DNA of 64,000 nt from Benincasa hispida (Eukaryota; Streptophyta; Magnoliopsida; Cucurbitales; Cucurbitaceae): the NCBI RefSeq assembly GCF_009727055.1, contig NC_052351.1:4215180-4279179 (forward strand), given 5' to 3'. Below are positions 1 through 12,057 of this stretch, in pieces. Under the pieces are notes generated by a model. It was not told the DNA's origin and did not search any database. It saw only the letters and a list, made by a program, of their open reading frames with translations. Made by a program: the position numbers and the translations under genes. How positions within the stretch are numbered: the stretch's first letter is position 1; every line of letters starts with the position of its first letter.

Positions 1-644
1 CTTCATTACATTGCGGTCATTTCTAAAATAAAAAATAATAATAAAAAAAAAGAATTTGAGAATAACAACTCCACTATCAATGCAATGGGGAAACTCAAGT
101 CGATAAGAGTTAAGTTGTGAAAGGCACTTACCCGTAGTTGGCTATCCGCATGACACACGTGGGGGCAAGCCAAAACGAAGGTAAGTCGCCAAGATCAACG
201 CATAAGTGCAACTCCTCTGTCCGGCGCAAGCCAAATCAAGCAAGACAAGAGTTGAATTGAATATGGAATGCAACCGAAGTTGGATGCCCGCATGACACAC
301 GTGGGGGTAAGCCAAAACGAAGAGCGTAACCAGGTTCAACGCCGCATTCGAATAAGTCATCGCAAAATTTTGAAGTGTTTTGAACGAACGCATTCTCAAA
401 AGCTAAACGCAAAGTTGCGGTGAATGAATAAAAGTTTTTAAGCAAAGGCTTGCCGGATTTAAACTTAGAAAAGATCTTTTTGAAGAAGCAGCTGAAGTGG
501 AGGAGAGCATTGCGACGATTATTAGAGGTATGAGTAAATTATACTCTGAGAGGCTAGTCACCACAAAGGAAAGCCAAAAGGTGAGTTAAAATTTTCTTGA
601 ATATAACGCATGCTTGATGACAAGCATGATTCTAAGTTTGGGGG
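1..644 (+). mobile_element. Gypsy-type element F, 3' internal tail with polypurine tract
   Basis: This is non-coding internal sequence upstream of a purine tract (632-645, TCTAAGTTTGGGGG type). That tract resembles the plus-strand priming site that precedes the 3' LTR of plant Athila/Tat-type Gypsy elements. The stretch contains two imperfect copies of a 44-bp block at about 136-180 and 276-320, both including a CCGCATGACACACGTGGGGG core. No protein domain is legible. The Gypsy assignment is inferred from the purine tract and from the long LTR-like region that follows. Confidence 0.5.
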
Positions 645-2655
645 TGTGAAGACATGCAGAAATGCACATCATTTTAGGCCTTTTATTTAGAATTATGAGG
701 GCTGTTAAGCAGAATATGCGACAATTATGTTAGGAATTCATGAGAAAATGAGTTTGCGTCATCCAGCATTAAGAATCCCGGCTAATCCACTATTATGTGT
801 TATTATGCGTTGAATTGTCTATCTTTGTAGCTAACGCAGGAATCGGATGCAGACACGGAAGCCAGGCTATCGCATAGATGACCGCATGCGGAGAAATTCT
901 CCATCGCAAATGCGAACGCATAAGTTCAATGCGTAGGTGTTACGGTAATCAACCGCATGCGTCCATCGCATAGGAGTTGCGATCGTCAAGCGATTGTGGT
1001 CATCGTGTAGAAGTTGTGGTAACTAGGCGATTACGGTCATTTCAAGATTGCGACTACACGATGATAACCATAATAGCAGGATCACCGCAAGGTTGGTGGA
1101 ATGGAAGCATCAACGCATATCTCGAGAAAATCAAAAGATGATGTGGCATTTCACCTACCACACCGTTAGCAGCCGAGATTCAGAAAAGGAGCAATGCGTC
1201 GCTAATGTCAAAATCAGAGCAGATCCATTAATGCTGTCGGCGATCAAGCTCTATAAATAGAAGCTACTGAACAAAATTTCAAATGATCCAGGGTTTTCAC
1301 CCAAGGTTTCCTACCTTCGGGTGGATCCTTGTGATCCAAACTAACACGTTAGAAGAAAGCTTGAGAGTTCTTCATCATCTTCATCCATTCCGAGTGATGA
1401 CCGGAGCCTTCGCCAAAGCTAGATCTCGAGAGAGTCAGCTCCACCCCCATCCATGGCACCACCGGCAGCCTTGACACACATCTGCTGGAAGCAAGACAGT
1501 GCTTCCAAGTGGTCCTTTCATTTTCTCTTCTTTTCTTATATTGTATTGTATTACATTTTGGATTAAGAAATTAATACATTGTATGTTCAATGCATTTCTA
1601 TATTTCCTTCGATTCCATCTCCATCTTTCGTTACTTAGCATCCTTAACTTTCATTGCATCACTTAGTGAGATTGCTAGAGTATCGCATACTTAGTCATGC
1701 GGATTAGAGATATGAAGCATGTAGTAAACCACCGGAAGATGTGCATTGTGCGAGTGTGTGAGAAATCCTAATTTGCTTAGTGTGAAGTTGTAGCAACACC
1801 TGTCTATAGAAGGATGCAACGCTTGTCTATGAGTAAAGTCACCAACAACTAACTGCCTGGGAAGGTAAGTGGTTGGTCGCATTAAGCAATGTAAGGAAGT
1901 ATTCACTAGAGATAGAAATAATCTTACGTCAGCCAAGTTTATGCGGTTATCTTGTCTTATGAGTGCATCATTCATCATTTAGGCATACTTGGAAGAATAG
2001 TCTAAAAACCAAATCTAAGACTCGAGAGTGCGGATTGGAACGCATAAGCAAGAATGGGGAATTTAGGAATAAGCTCCGTTTGTTATTACACAGCGTATGC
2101 ACACTATGGAGAGGATATTGCATGCGTCCAAGAAGTAGGATATGGTGGCAGTATGCGGTCATCCCAAAATTTTGCATACACATCGCATACGTACTAGATT
2201 TAGGCACAAGTGTGTGTATCATGATCGCATAGCTTGTGTTGGCTGAGGTTGCCCTTGCGGTCACTCTTAAGGGTTGCGATGAAGACATCCTCACATTTTA
2301 TCTATTTTCCATCCATTTACTTCACGTCAACAGTTGTCGTGTCTCTACCTCTCATTCATACTTCTTATTGCGTTGTCTGTTAGTTAGGAGTAGGAGTAAT
2401 GTTAGCTTAAACCCTCCATCATTCTTTTATTCAACCACCGCAAACATATTACCGTATAGCATTTAGTTACAAATCCCTGAGTTCGAACTCGGATCACCCA
2501 AGAAACTTGCGTTCGCATTATACTTGGCACGAGCATAAGAAAACTTGTGACAGGAACGCATGGTCATCACATACATTCGTTAATGCATACTTTCATTCCA
2601 ACGCATGACCACTGACGCATGATAATCAACGATAGCTTAAGATATGCATCGCATA
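645..2655 (+). mobile_element. Probable 3' LTR of Gypsy-type element F
   Basis: This stretch of about 2 kb follows the purine tract and starts with TG. It has a clear promoter core, a TATAAATA box near 1249-1256. Short GCATGCG/ATCGCAT words recur throughout and give it a composition unlike its surroundings. The short ORFs here show no recognisable domain. The right edge is set where Copia protein homology begins (about 2690), so it is approximate. No second LTR copy is in the window, so the LTR call rests on purine tract, TATA box and length. Confidence 0.45.
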
Positions 2656-2689
2656 TTGTGTCCCACGTAATTTTAGTCATCAAGTCTTT

Positions 2690-3485
2690 GACGGCTAAAT
2701 TTTCGTCACCAAGTACCCATCTTATCACCGTGGTTACAAATGTCATGATTTAGCCATATACAAAGTCATTATCAATAGACATGTGATTTTTCATGAGACT
2801 CAATTTCTGTTTGCTACATTTTCGGCCAATCTTTCCCACGATATGAGTTCTTGGATGATGACCCCTCTCCCTATGTGGTTCATCATTTTCTGAATTCACC
2901 CAGTCCAAGCACATCCAACCCCCATAATTCTCCTGTCATGGTGCCCTCCACCTCTGCCAGCCTTAATACTTTGGTTTCTCCTTTTCACTCCCAGGTCCTT
3001 TCTCATGTACCTCATCCATGCCATTCTCATCGTCCTATTACACATAGCCAATATGGCATCTTTAAACCCACAATTCCTTTTAGTCTCCACACTTTTGTTT
3101 CTAAGTCTCCTTTTTTGTGTAGCCCAATGTTGGCCCTCCGTGATCTAAATTGGAAAAAGCTATAGATGATGAATACGATGCTCTTATTAAAAATAAGACA
3201 TGGGAGTTGATTCTTAGGCATGCTCATGCTAATATTATTAGGTCTATATGGGTTTTTGCTCATAAAGAATATTCTGATGGTTCGTTTGAGCGACATAAAG
3301 CTTGTCTTGTAGAGAATGGAAAATCTTAGCAGGTGGGCATAAATTGTGTAGAGACCTTTAGCCCAGTTGTCAAGTTTTCTACTATTTGTACGGTTATGAG
3401 CTTGGCACTTTCAAAAGTATGGTATATTCACCAACGCGATGTAAAGCATGCTTTCTTTCATGGAGATCTCAAGGAAACTGTATAT
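2690..3485 (+). mobile_element. Copia element C, integrase end and reverse transcriptase start (degenerate)
   Basis: Translation gives the integrase tail (KYPSYHRGYKCHDL, HVIF.ET). A Ser/Pro-rich linker follows, then the start of the Copia reverse transcriptase: DEYDALIKNKTWEL, then FERHKACLVENG, then ETFSPVV and the QRDVKHAFFHGDL block. A stop interrupts the segment after VENGKS, so it is not functional. It breaks off in the ETVY motif at 3485, where a solo LTR begins. The element resumes at 5660 and again at 9263, so this is the first of three parts of one Copia copy. Confidence 0.85.
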
Positions 3486-5659
3486 TGTTGGGGTTGATGC
3501 CCTAAACTCTCATAGGGTCCTGTAGTTTAACCTGTATGAATAAACGCTTGTGATGTAATAATATGAGATATTTTCTTCATTGTTATCTATGAAATATGGG
3601 ATATTTTATTTGCATTTGCCACAAACCAATAAACTAATATCACTGGTTGTCGTTGTAGCTTAAGCATGTATGTGAAGACATACAAGTGGATCATGCCTTA
3701 AGTGATAACCTAAATGGTCTGTAGTATATAGATAAAGGAGGAAAACCTTATCCTGGTGACACTACAGATACGACCTGCTTTGTAGATGTTACAAGTGTTG
3801 TAAAATGATACAGATCGTTTGATCCTGATCATTCATGTGGAGACATGCGAGTGGGAGTGTCCTATACAAAAGGGTTTGTATAAGATCAGACCACGAACTA
3901 TTTAGCCTCGTTATATATAACGTCGTTCATGACAAAGACTTTTATTTCACTAGGATGACCATAGGTACCATGACCTTAATCCTGAGTTAGTTGGGAACTC
4001 CTGCCTATGATGGCGGTTCTTTGATTTGCATGAGTGTGAGTGGCCAGATTACCGACTCAAACCTACCACTTTAGGGATTTGTCTGATTAAGGAGTTGGGA
4101 ACTCAGCTATACAAGATGAAATTCACTCCTTCCCTGAAGCAGAGATAAGTTGATAGATTGCTCCCTTAAGGGCTGATTTCGAGGCTTGAACAATGTGACA
4201 CCACATACCTTCTCATGGCTCGAGAGGTGTCCACTCATAATAGAACTATGATGTATTGTTCATAGAGGAATCAATGGTACTTAAGAAGTTAGATGTAACT
4301 ATAGGGGCAAAACGGTAAATTGGTTCAACTGTACATATGAGCGATTTGTAAAGGGTTTTCATACTGTTGACTGATTATATCTGATGAACACAGAAATATA
4401 TATGTGGTGAGAAGAATGAAGTTGTCGGTCTTTAATAGAGTGCTCGACAGTTAACGCATAGTGGATCTCGTGATTAAAGAGTTTAGTCAGCTATTCACGT
4501 ACCATTGGAGCTTCAAGCTACAGGTCCATAAGGTTCCCTTGGTAGCACAATGGATTCAAGTTGAGAATCAGTTTTTTGGTCAGTTTGAAGTGTTCAAATT
4601 GACGAGAGGGAATTTGATTATATATGATATAATTAAATTTGTTCAATTATATGTGATATAGTTGATATGATGTATAAGATATATTAATTGAAGAAATTTG
4701 ATATAAATATGATTTATATTGAATAAATGAGAAATGAACTATGATTTAAATGTTACATATGATGTGATATTAAAACTATAAATTATAAATATAATATGAT
4801 AAATTAGTTATTATATTTATTTATAATTAATACAATTATATGATAATTGTGGGTAGTTTTCTCCTTTAACTGTCCATGTAAATGGGAGGTTATGATCAGT
4901 TTTTATAACTAAAGGATAAAATGAAAAATGTTTTCATTTTGTGAATAATCGCTTCATTAAGAAAATTGCTAATCGTTTTGCTTTAAGCGAGAGACTACAC
5001 GATAGTCCTCAGCGAGATATTTAACGATAGCGAGAGATTTCTAAACGATTGTGTAAATGATAGAGAGAGACTTCTAAACGATCGTGTGACAGTGAGAGAT
5101 TTACTAAACGATTGTGTAAACGATCAAGTGAGATTTACTAAATGATCGTGTAAACAAACAAGTGAGATTTACTAAGCGATCATGTAGACGATTCTCACGA
5201 GAGCGAGATTTACTGAACGATCAAGTATTCTGTGTCTATGTGATAAACCTTCTCCCACTTACTTAACCATTTAGTTTAGCCGCTAGCCTCCTCCATCCCT
5301 CTACCAAATCCAACAGAGCCCACACCTCTTGGATTCTCACTTTGAGAGTGGTTGTGTCGAAAGGTTCTTGTTCGAGAAGCAGTTTGTTCGTGATCTAAGC
5401 AACAGCAAGAGATTGGCTAGACGATCTGAGCGACAGCGAGAGGTTGTTGTTCCAATGATCACGAGAGCGAGATATTCACTTACAAAGGTTTCTTCAAAGG
5501 TATATATCTCGTTCCTTTTGTTTTTAACAAAGAAAGCATGTTGTAATTGTTCTAAAGTGCATAACTATTTTGTATGTTTGTGAATGCTTTGAATTCTGTC
5601 ACAATGGGCTTGGAAAGATCTTGCTTCTACTCATGGTTCTCTTGTTTAGAGTTCCTTCA
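3486..5659 (+). mobile_element. Solo LTR (Copia, family L) inserted in element C
   Basis: It begins TGTTGG and ends TTCA, and is 2174 bp long. The 5-bp sequence TATAT lies immediately before (3481-3485) and immediately after (5660-5664), a perfect target-site duplication. The sequence matches other copies here at 28381-30375 (+), 32949-35019 (-), 20928-22015 (-) and 18961-20927 (-), sharing the TTGTATGTCTTCACATACA-like block and the ACACAGAAATATA block. No coding sequence remains, so this is an LTR left after recombination between the two LTRs of a full element. Short ORFs within it are chance. Confidence 0.85.
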
Positions 5660-5685
5660 TATATATGCATCAGCCCATGGGTTTC
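5660..5685 (+). mobile_element. Copia element C, 26-bp reverse transcriptase island
   Basis: After the TATAT duplication the sequence reads on as MHQPMGF in the frame expected directly after the ETVY motif left at 3485. It stops at a GTTTC pentamer (5681-5685). The same pentamer recurs at 9263-9267, where the reverse transcriptase resumes with QDPKRSSHVCLLKK. This small island proves that two separate insertions hit the same Copia gene about 25 bp apart. Confidence 0.85.
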
Positions 5686-6639
5686 TATCACACCTCATTC
5701 CAAATTTCTCCTCTAATCTAGAACAAAGCATGAAGACGTTAAACATCACTTCTCTCTGTGAGATCTAACGTCCAAACTCTTAACCTATCATGTACTCAAG
5801 ATCAAACCCAGACTTTCAAATCAATTGTCAAAAACAGTTTACATTCATTTACAAAGTTTTTAAGAAGTCAATTTAGTTTAAACCACAGCACTGTTTAAAA
5901 AGATTTACAGACCAACAGTAAAGTTTTTAACAAAACTACACATGACATGAAACTCATAAGTTTAACTCTCTTATGGCATCTACTGTCCATCTACACCTAC
6001 TTTTTTTGACAACTCAACATATAGCTCATTAACAAAAAAATCTATTACTTCCAATTTTTCAACACTACATAAAATAATTCCATAACATAACCACCAAAAA
6101 CATTACATTCTAAGTAATATTTGTAGATAACAAATTCATTCCTCTTCTTTATGCCAACGCCTAACACCTTCTAATTCTACCCTCCACTCAACATTACTAA
6201 TTTCTGTTTACATGCCAAATCCATACAGAAATTTTAAATCTTAAACAATATGAAGTGATAAATACAGTGGCAAACTCTGGCTTTAGTAGGTATTAGGAAC
6301 TTTATCACTGCCTGACGGGGAAAACATAAAACATTGAAAGCATAAACTAAAGCCCAGTGAATGATAATTTAATGTGAACATACATATTCTCATTTGGAAA
6401 ACATTAATGAAACCATTAAAAAATATAAAACGCCAATAATTCTTCAAGTCAAGAATCATTCAGCAAGGCCATAACATAAAAAACTCATTCATGAAAACAT
6501 TATAAACTTCATAGTGGCATGATCTATACATCTTAACATTATAACCAGTTAACCAACCCACGTCACTTACCAATAGTCACATCCAATCTATTTTCATATG
6601 TATTAACCTCCATTAAGTCATACGCGCACATAGAGTTTG

Positions 6640-6970
6640 TTATGATTTCCAAATTAAGTCATATTTCAGCCCTAGAACCCAATATTTCAAACTTACTTCG
6701 AGTTAAACCATATTTCAACCTCGGGGTTCAACCTATATATCTTACTCTGAGTTAAGCCATATTTCAACATCAGAGTCCAACCTACATGCCTTACTTCGAG
6801 TTAAGCCATATTTCAACCTCAAAGCAAGGTGGGGATATTTGAGTTAAGCCATATTTTAGCTCCAGAGTCTAATAGAAGTCTGGCTCCGAGTTAAGCCATA
6901 TTTCAGTCCTGGAGCCTTGTCTCTCCCTCTCCCTCTCCGAGTTAAGCCTTATTGCAACCTCGGAGGTTTC
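6640..6970 (+). repeat. Degenerate tandem array with GAGTTAAGCCATATTTCA core
   Basis: Six to seven units of roughly 45-55 bp each carry GAGTTAAGCCATATTTCA or a close variant, followed by an A/C/T-rich spacer that often includes CCTCAGAGT. A pyrimidine stretch (CTCTCCCTCTCCCTCTCC) lies at about 6919-6940. Arrays like this are common in the U3 region of plant Gypsy LTRs, which supports reading the host segment as an LTR. Confidence 0.7.
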
Positions 6971-8373
6971 CTGTCAATCTTAAGAGGTGTTACAGAAACG
7001 TAATCAAACAATATAAGCAAACACCCTCAATTACAATATTACGTTGTTTAAAACCACATTTCCAACAACCATCAGAAACACCCTCCATTAGCATTTGCAC
7101 ATCTCACTGTATATCTTAATCTAGTTTATCATGAATACAATAACCTTAAAGGCCATAAAGTCATGCTTGGATATAATCATGATTCAACACAGTTTCAATT
7201 CATAGAAAATTTATGGAAATCAATTATCATTGATGAGCATATAAAAAACATGGCTTAATAGAACAGATCATGTCAAGGTATTTTCCAAATCATAGCATAT
7301 AGATCGTATATAGATTTTATATAGAAAATTTGAAAATAAACTACTCATCGAACTCTTGGAGTGTAAGGTCGAATCATAAACCACTCTGATTTCGGTTGTC
7401 CTAGAATATTAATTTAGTCACTAAATAGGTAATTGATTGTTTGATTGCCTATTTAAGTCTATTTCTCCCTTCTAATTAAACGTTCTACTTTTACTTTATT
7501 TGACATAACTATGATTTTTAGTTAAAATCATTTGTATTTATTACTTGAGAAGTAAAATCTAACTCCCCAAAATTCTTCAATTATTCTCATTTCATGTTTC
7601 GTATTTACGGAATAACTCTCTCATCATTAAATTTTACTCGGACTCACTCCAACTATCCATTCTTTAGATGTGGCTTCTCTTCCATGGCTGAGAGTTAATT
7701 TTTTTTTTCTTTTTTGGTTTCCTTTTTACCGTCTCTTTTCACCTTCTTCCTCTCTGTATGACCATGTTCTTCATCTTTTCCAAACACTCGCTCTCATCTT
7801 TTTCTCCTAATTTAATTAAATTTACATTTTTTATTAATCTAAACCACAAAATAACTATAACACAACCAAAACTCGAGTATTTTGAAGAAAAAATAAGCAT
7901 CCTAACACCGCATCTTCTTCATGTTATTAGCCTTTTAATTAAATGTTATATATGTGTGTTATTAGAAATAATAAGGTATATAGCAGTAATTACACTATCA
8001 TTTGGAAAAATAGTAAAAGGTGGGATCCTTTTGAATTATAGCAAAATGCATAAATGTCACATGAGTCCAATTTTCTGAAATCCTAAAATGCCCTCATTAT
8101 CCCTTTTAATTGTAGTGTAATTAATTTGGCATCTTTATTGATGAGACTGTAATTAATTACTCAACTATATATCCCAACTTTCAATATCAATTAAAATCAT
8201 CCTTTCAAGTAGATAATTTGTCATAAATCTCGCGATTTAATAGTTGTTTTGAATTTTTTTAATCAGACTTAATAGTTGTTTTGAATTTTAAAATCTTGTA
8301 CATCAATTAATTTTCAAATTTTGTTTTGAAATTTAAAATATCATATTATATTAATTATCCTAACTGAGATTTG

Positions 8374-9034
8374 TTATTTTTTATTATTATAGTCCTAAGT
8401 TATTATAGTTGGGTTATAATAATTTTTATTTGTAGTATAGATTATTTTAATTTGAGTAATAATAGTATGTGTTTGAGATGTAAGCTATTTTAGTTTGAGA
8501 AGTAAATAGTAAATATTTTAGCAAAAAATTAAAAAAAGAAATATGAATGTAAAATAGTAAAATCGGTAGCAAATAAGAGTTTTGAAATAGTATTGACTGT
8601 AGCTAATTGAGAAATATAAAATAATATATACTATAGCAAGAGGTGATTATTATAGTCTAAAGATAAAACTTGCCTCAAACATACCTTAAGAGGGTGTTTG
8701 GGGCAAAGAGTTAGTTGTTATAGTCCTAGGTTATTGCAATTGAATTATAATAGTTTGTGTTTTGGTATAGATTATTTTAGTTTAGGTTATAATAATATGT
8801 GTTTGAGGTATAAACTATTTTAGTTCGGGAAGAAAAATAATAAACATCGTAGTAATAAATAAATAAATAAAAAGATGAATATAAAATAATAAAATTTGTA
8901 GGAAATAGTAAATACGGTAGCAAATGAGAGTTTTGAAATAGTGTTGGTTGTAACTAATTGGGGAAGACAAAATAGTATTTATTGTAGCAAGAGATAATTA
9001 TTATGATCTAGGATAATCTTCGCCCAAATACACC
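8374..9034. mobile_element. Two tandem MITE copies
   Basis: The second copy (8692-9034, 343 bp) starts GGGTGTTTGGGGCAAAG and ends CGCCCAAATACACC, giving imperfect terminal inverted repeats. The first copy (about 8374-8685) shares the same interior, including the TTATAGTCCTAAGTTATTATAG block and the GGTAGCAAATAAGAGTTTTGAAATAG block, but has lost its left end. No ORF is present. The superfamily is uncertain (hAT or PIF-like); the pair arrangement is directly visible. Confidence 0.65.
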
Positions 9035-9262
9035 ATATCTGTTTATCCAATAGTTTTCCAACAATTTCATTGGTATTTATCAAAACTTTTAAAATTAGAG
9101 AGAGAAAAGCCAATTCTTTTAACCTTGATAATTATAGAAGTTTCCATTTTTGCCCTTTAATCATCCAATTCAAACTCTCTCTACTACTCTCTTTTTCAAA
9201 CTAAAATCTTTATTTATTATTATTTTTTTTTTTTACTAAGAACCTTAAAGTGGATTCTTATA

Positions 9263-9866
9263 GTTTCAGGATCCCAAACGTTCTAGCCATGTGTGCTTGT
9301 TAAAGAAGTTTCTGTATGGGCTTAAGCAGGCTCCTCATGCATGGTAACAACGCTTTGCTAATTTTGTTTCCTCTCATGATTTTCAACACAGCAGGTTTGA
9401 TCATTCTCTTTTTGTTGATCACCATGGTAATGATATGGCCTATCTTCTATTGCATGTGGATGATATAATTTTGACTACTTCCTTTGATAAGCTATGCCAC
9501 TCAATTATATCTCTTCTTAGTTCTGAGTTTGTGATGAAAGACTTGGGTCTTCTGAATTATTTTCTGAGAATTATTATGGCTCATCATGATGGGGGTTTAT
9601 TTTTGTCCCAACATAAGTATGCTTCTGTAAGTGTGTTGGTGTGTCTTCATGTAAGTCTATCCACATCCGTTGACACCAAATCCAAGCTGAGTGCTCATAC
9701 TAGTCCAGCATATGCGGATTCATCTCACAATCGAAGCTTTGTAGGGGCATTACAGTACCTTACCTTCACATGGCCTAATATTACGTATATTGTGCAGTAG
9801 ATGTGTTTGTTCGTGCATGGCCTAACAGCTTAATTGAAAATTCCTTACCAAATTTTTACGATACAT
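9263..9866 (+). mobile_element. Copia element C, reverse transcriptase C-terminal part and RNase H start
   Basis: It resumes after the GTTTC duplication with QDPKRSSHVCLLKK, LYGLKQAPHAW, then LLLHVDDIIL (the YVDD-type catalytic block, here HVDD) and EFVMKDLGLLNYFL. It then degrades through PSADTKSK-like and YIVQ motifs of the RNase H junction. A stop replaces a residue after APHAW and another follows YIVQ. The element ends without a visible 3' LTR about 150 bp downstream of the germin-like gene's stop codon, so its 3' end is truncated. Confidence 0.85.
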
Positions 9867-10013
9867 ATTGAAATGATTAAAACATCCCCATAAAGATGTA
9901 TGATTATTAGCCAAGTAACAAAATTAAAACACAAGAAGATGCCAAAATAAGGCATTATTTAGATTTTAGTTGTCCACATTTGAATACATAAGTAACTAAA
10001 GTATAGATAATTT

Positions 10014-11409
10014 TTAGAAGTTGGCTTGAATGGCAGCAATAATGGACGCCTCAGTCTGGAAAGCCTTGGCAATAATATCAGTGGGAATATGGGGTTTGGA
10101 GCCAAACACAGTATCAGCAATGGTAACAACGCCTGGGTTTTGGCTGCTGAGGCCCGCAAATGCTACAGCATTGTGATGCCCAACGTTCTGCTGGAAGTGG
10201 ACTAACCCCTCTGGGAAAACAAACACGTCTCCTCTGTTGAGGACCTTGGAGAAGAGGCGGTTGCCGTCTTGGTTCGACGACACGAACCCTACGAGTAGGG
10301 TGCCCTCGAGAACGAAGAGGATCTCGGTGGCGCGTGGGTGGGTGTGGGGTGGGTTGATACCCATCCGCCCATAGTCGATGCGGACTAAGGAGATGCCAAG
10401 AGTGTTGAGTCCATGGAGGTTGTTCACGTTCACGGCTGTCACGTTGGAGCCAACCGGGTTTTTTGTGTCACGTGGAATGTGGAGCCCACTCTTGAAGAAA
10501 TCCTCTGCAGTCACATCAATTGGGTTCTTGCAAACAAACCCATTCACCTTCACTGCCAATCAAATACATTATTTATCCATAACTTCCTCCTATCTCCTTA
10601 AAAAGTAGGTTGCAACTCAAAAACCACTCAATTATTTTTATTATTACACTATTTAATTAATCAAACCTCATATCATAATTATTTAGCACTAAAATATGTT
10701 TTTTTTTTTTGTTGTTTGAATTGGACTAATAATTCAAAATATTTCTAAATAAAAATCTAAAAAAAAAATGTTATGTTACATACTTTTTCCAGCTGAAAAA
10801 AAAAAAAAAAAAAAACAGCCCCATGATCAACAGGTCATGAAACAAATTCTTAGTTCTTAATTGTTTGTATATTTTTAAAAATTGTACCTTTTTTCAAAAC
10901 AATATTTATGTCTCACAATTGATTTACAATCATCTCCATTTGAATTTATAATCAAATTCTAAGAGTAAATTAATAGAAAAAAGAAAGTATTTCTTCTCAT
11001 TTTTAAAAACTCGATTTTAATTTTAAAAACATCCTTAAAACATAGATGATAAAACAACAAAATATAGTTATAAGAGAGATATATATAGTTATTAGCTTGA
11101 TTTCCAAGAACCAAAAAATTAACAACCAAATGGTCATCAAATTCACATTAGATGTCCAAATATTATGAAATAAAATGGCAATTAACATAAATAAGCAAGT
11201 ATAAATAACTATCATTTATTATTATCATAATTATTATATGTATAGGAATTAAAAAAATAAATAAATAATAATTATATGTGTATATATATACCAGGATTAT
11301 TGACATCTGCCACACAAAAATCTTGAAGAGGGCTTGGATCAGATGCCATAACAACAATGGAAGAAGCTGCAGCAAAGAGGCTTACCAAAAGAAAAATCTT
11401 AGTGGCCAT
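10014..11409 (-). CDS. Germin-like protein (two exons)
   Basis: Germin-like proteins are secreted cupin-fold Mn-binding proteins of the plant cell wall; some have oxalate oxidase or superoxide dismutase activity. Exon 1 is 11292-11409 and exon 2 is 10014-10552, giving 218 residues. The intron (10553-11291) has GT-AG ends and phase 1. Residues 1-22 look like a signal peptide. The germin box [13 protein letters not shown] supplies His109, His111 and Glu116, and VHFQ supplies His158, the four metal ligands. Cys32 and Cys47 match the conserved disulfide. N76VT is a possible glycosylation site and NRGD matches the family's RGD/KGD position. The start at 11409 is chosen for the signal peptide; starting at 10559 would read intron bases. 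Oxalate oxidase activity cannot be told from sequence alone. Confidence 0.93.
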
Positions 11410-11489
11410 TTTCAAACTAATTTTTTCCTCAAAGAATAAATGGGCAAATTAGATATGAGTGATTTTCTAGCAACAATATATCAGCTGCC

Positions 11490-11496
11490 TTTTATA
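11490..11496 (-). promoter_or_regulatory. TATA box of the germin-like gene
   Basis: TATAAAA on the minus strand lies about 81-87 bp upstream of the start codon at 11409, a normal distance for a plant leader. No other element was assigned. Confidence 0.55.
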
Positions 11497-11616
11497 GGCC
11501 TAATTAAAGACAGGACTTTAGGTTAATTATCAAAGTCAAAGCCCAGCTCCAAAGAACAAGTCCAATAATCCCCAACTTAATCAACACCCCTTCTTTTATA
11601 AATTAACCCAACTTGC

Positions 11617-11647
11617 AAAACAAACATCATCATCATCATCATCATCA
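11617..11647 (+). repeat. (ATC)n microsatellite
   Basis: A run of CATCATCATC trinucleotides in the upstream region of the germin-like gene; likely length-polymorphic. Confidence 0.85.
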
Positions 11648-12057
11648 ATTTCAACCCTAAACTTTAGGAATTATATCAATTTTAGCCCTAAACTTTAGAA
11701 GTTATATCAATTTAAACCTCAAACTAATAATTTTATCAATTTACACATTGAACTTTTGTAATTGTATCAATTTAAACTTTAAACTTTCATAAATATATCA
11801 ATTTAAATCCTAAATTTTCGAAAGTGTATCCAAATAAAACATAATAGAAGGTTTAATTAAGTTGATCCAATTATGAAAATTCAAGGTATAAATTGATACA
11901 TGTATAAAAGTTCATAGTCTAAATTGATACAATTAGTAGTTTGGGGTTTAAATTTATACAATCTCCAAACTTTAGGGTTTAAATCAACACAATTATTAGT
12001 TTATGATTTAAATTGATACAACATTTAAAGTTTATGGGTAGAAATTGATATTTTCCC
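11648..12057. mobile_element. Fold-back (inverted-repeat) element
   Basis: The left half repeats blocks of the form CTAAACTTTAG...TATATCAATTTAAAC, and the right half repeats their complement (GTTTAAATTGATACAA...AAAGTTTATGGG). The two halves form a long imperfect palindrome with internal sub-repeats of about 45 bp. There is no ORF. This is typical of fold-back or Mutator-like MITEs. The superfamily is not assigned. Confidence 0.6.

Larger units (their letters stand above)
5686..9262 (+). mobile_element. 3.6-kb insertion in element C, probably a Gypsy-type solo LTR carrying MITEs
   Basis: The insertion is flanked by GTTTC on both sides (5681-5685 and 9263-9267), the 5-bp duplication typical of LTR-element integrases. 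It starts TATCACACCTCATTCC and ends TTCTTATA, which could be TG...CA ends decayed by C-to-T change. It contains an array of about 50-bp units (6640-6970) and two MITE copies (8374-9034). There is no protein homology. The LTR identity is inferred from the duplication length and the repeat array; the insertion itself is directly seen. Confidence 0.6.

Noticed and set aside
10014..10559. Single-exon reading of the germin-like gene starting at 10559
   Set aside because: The first codons are intron and splice acceptor sequence; exon 1 with a signal peptide lies at 11292-11409.
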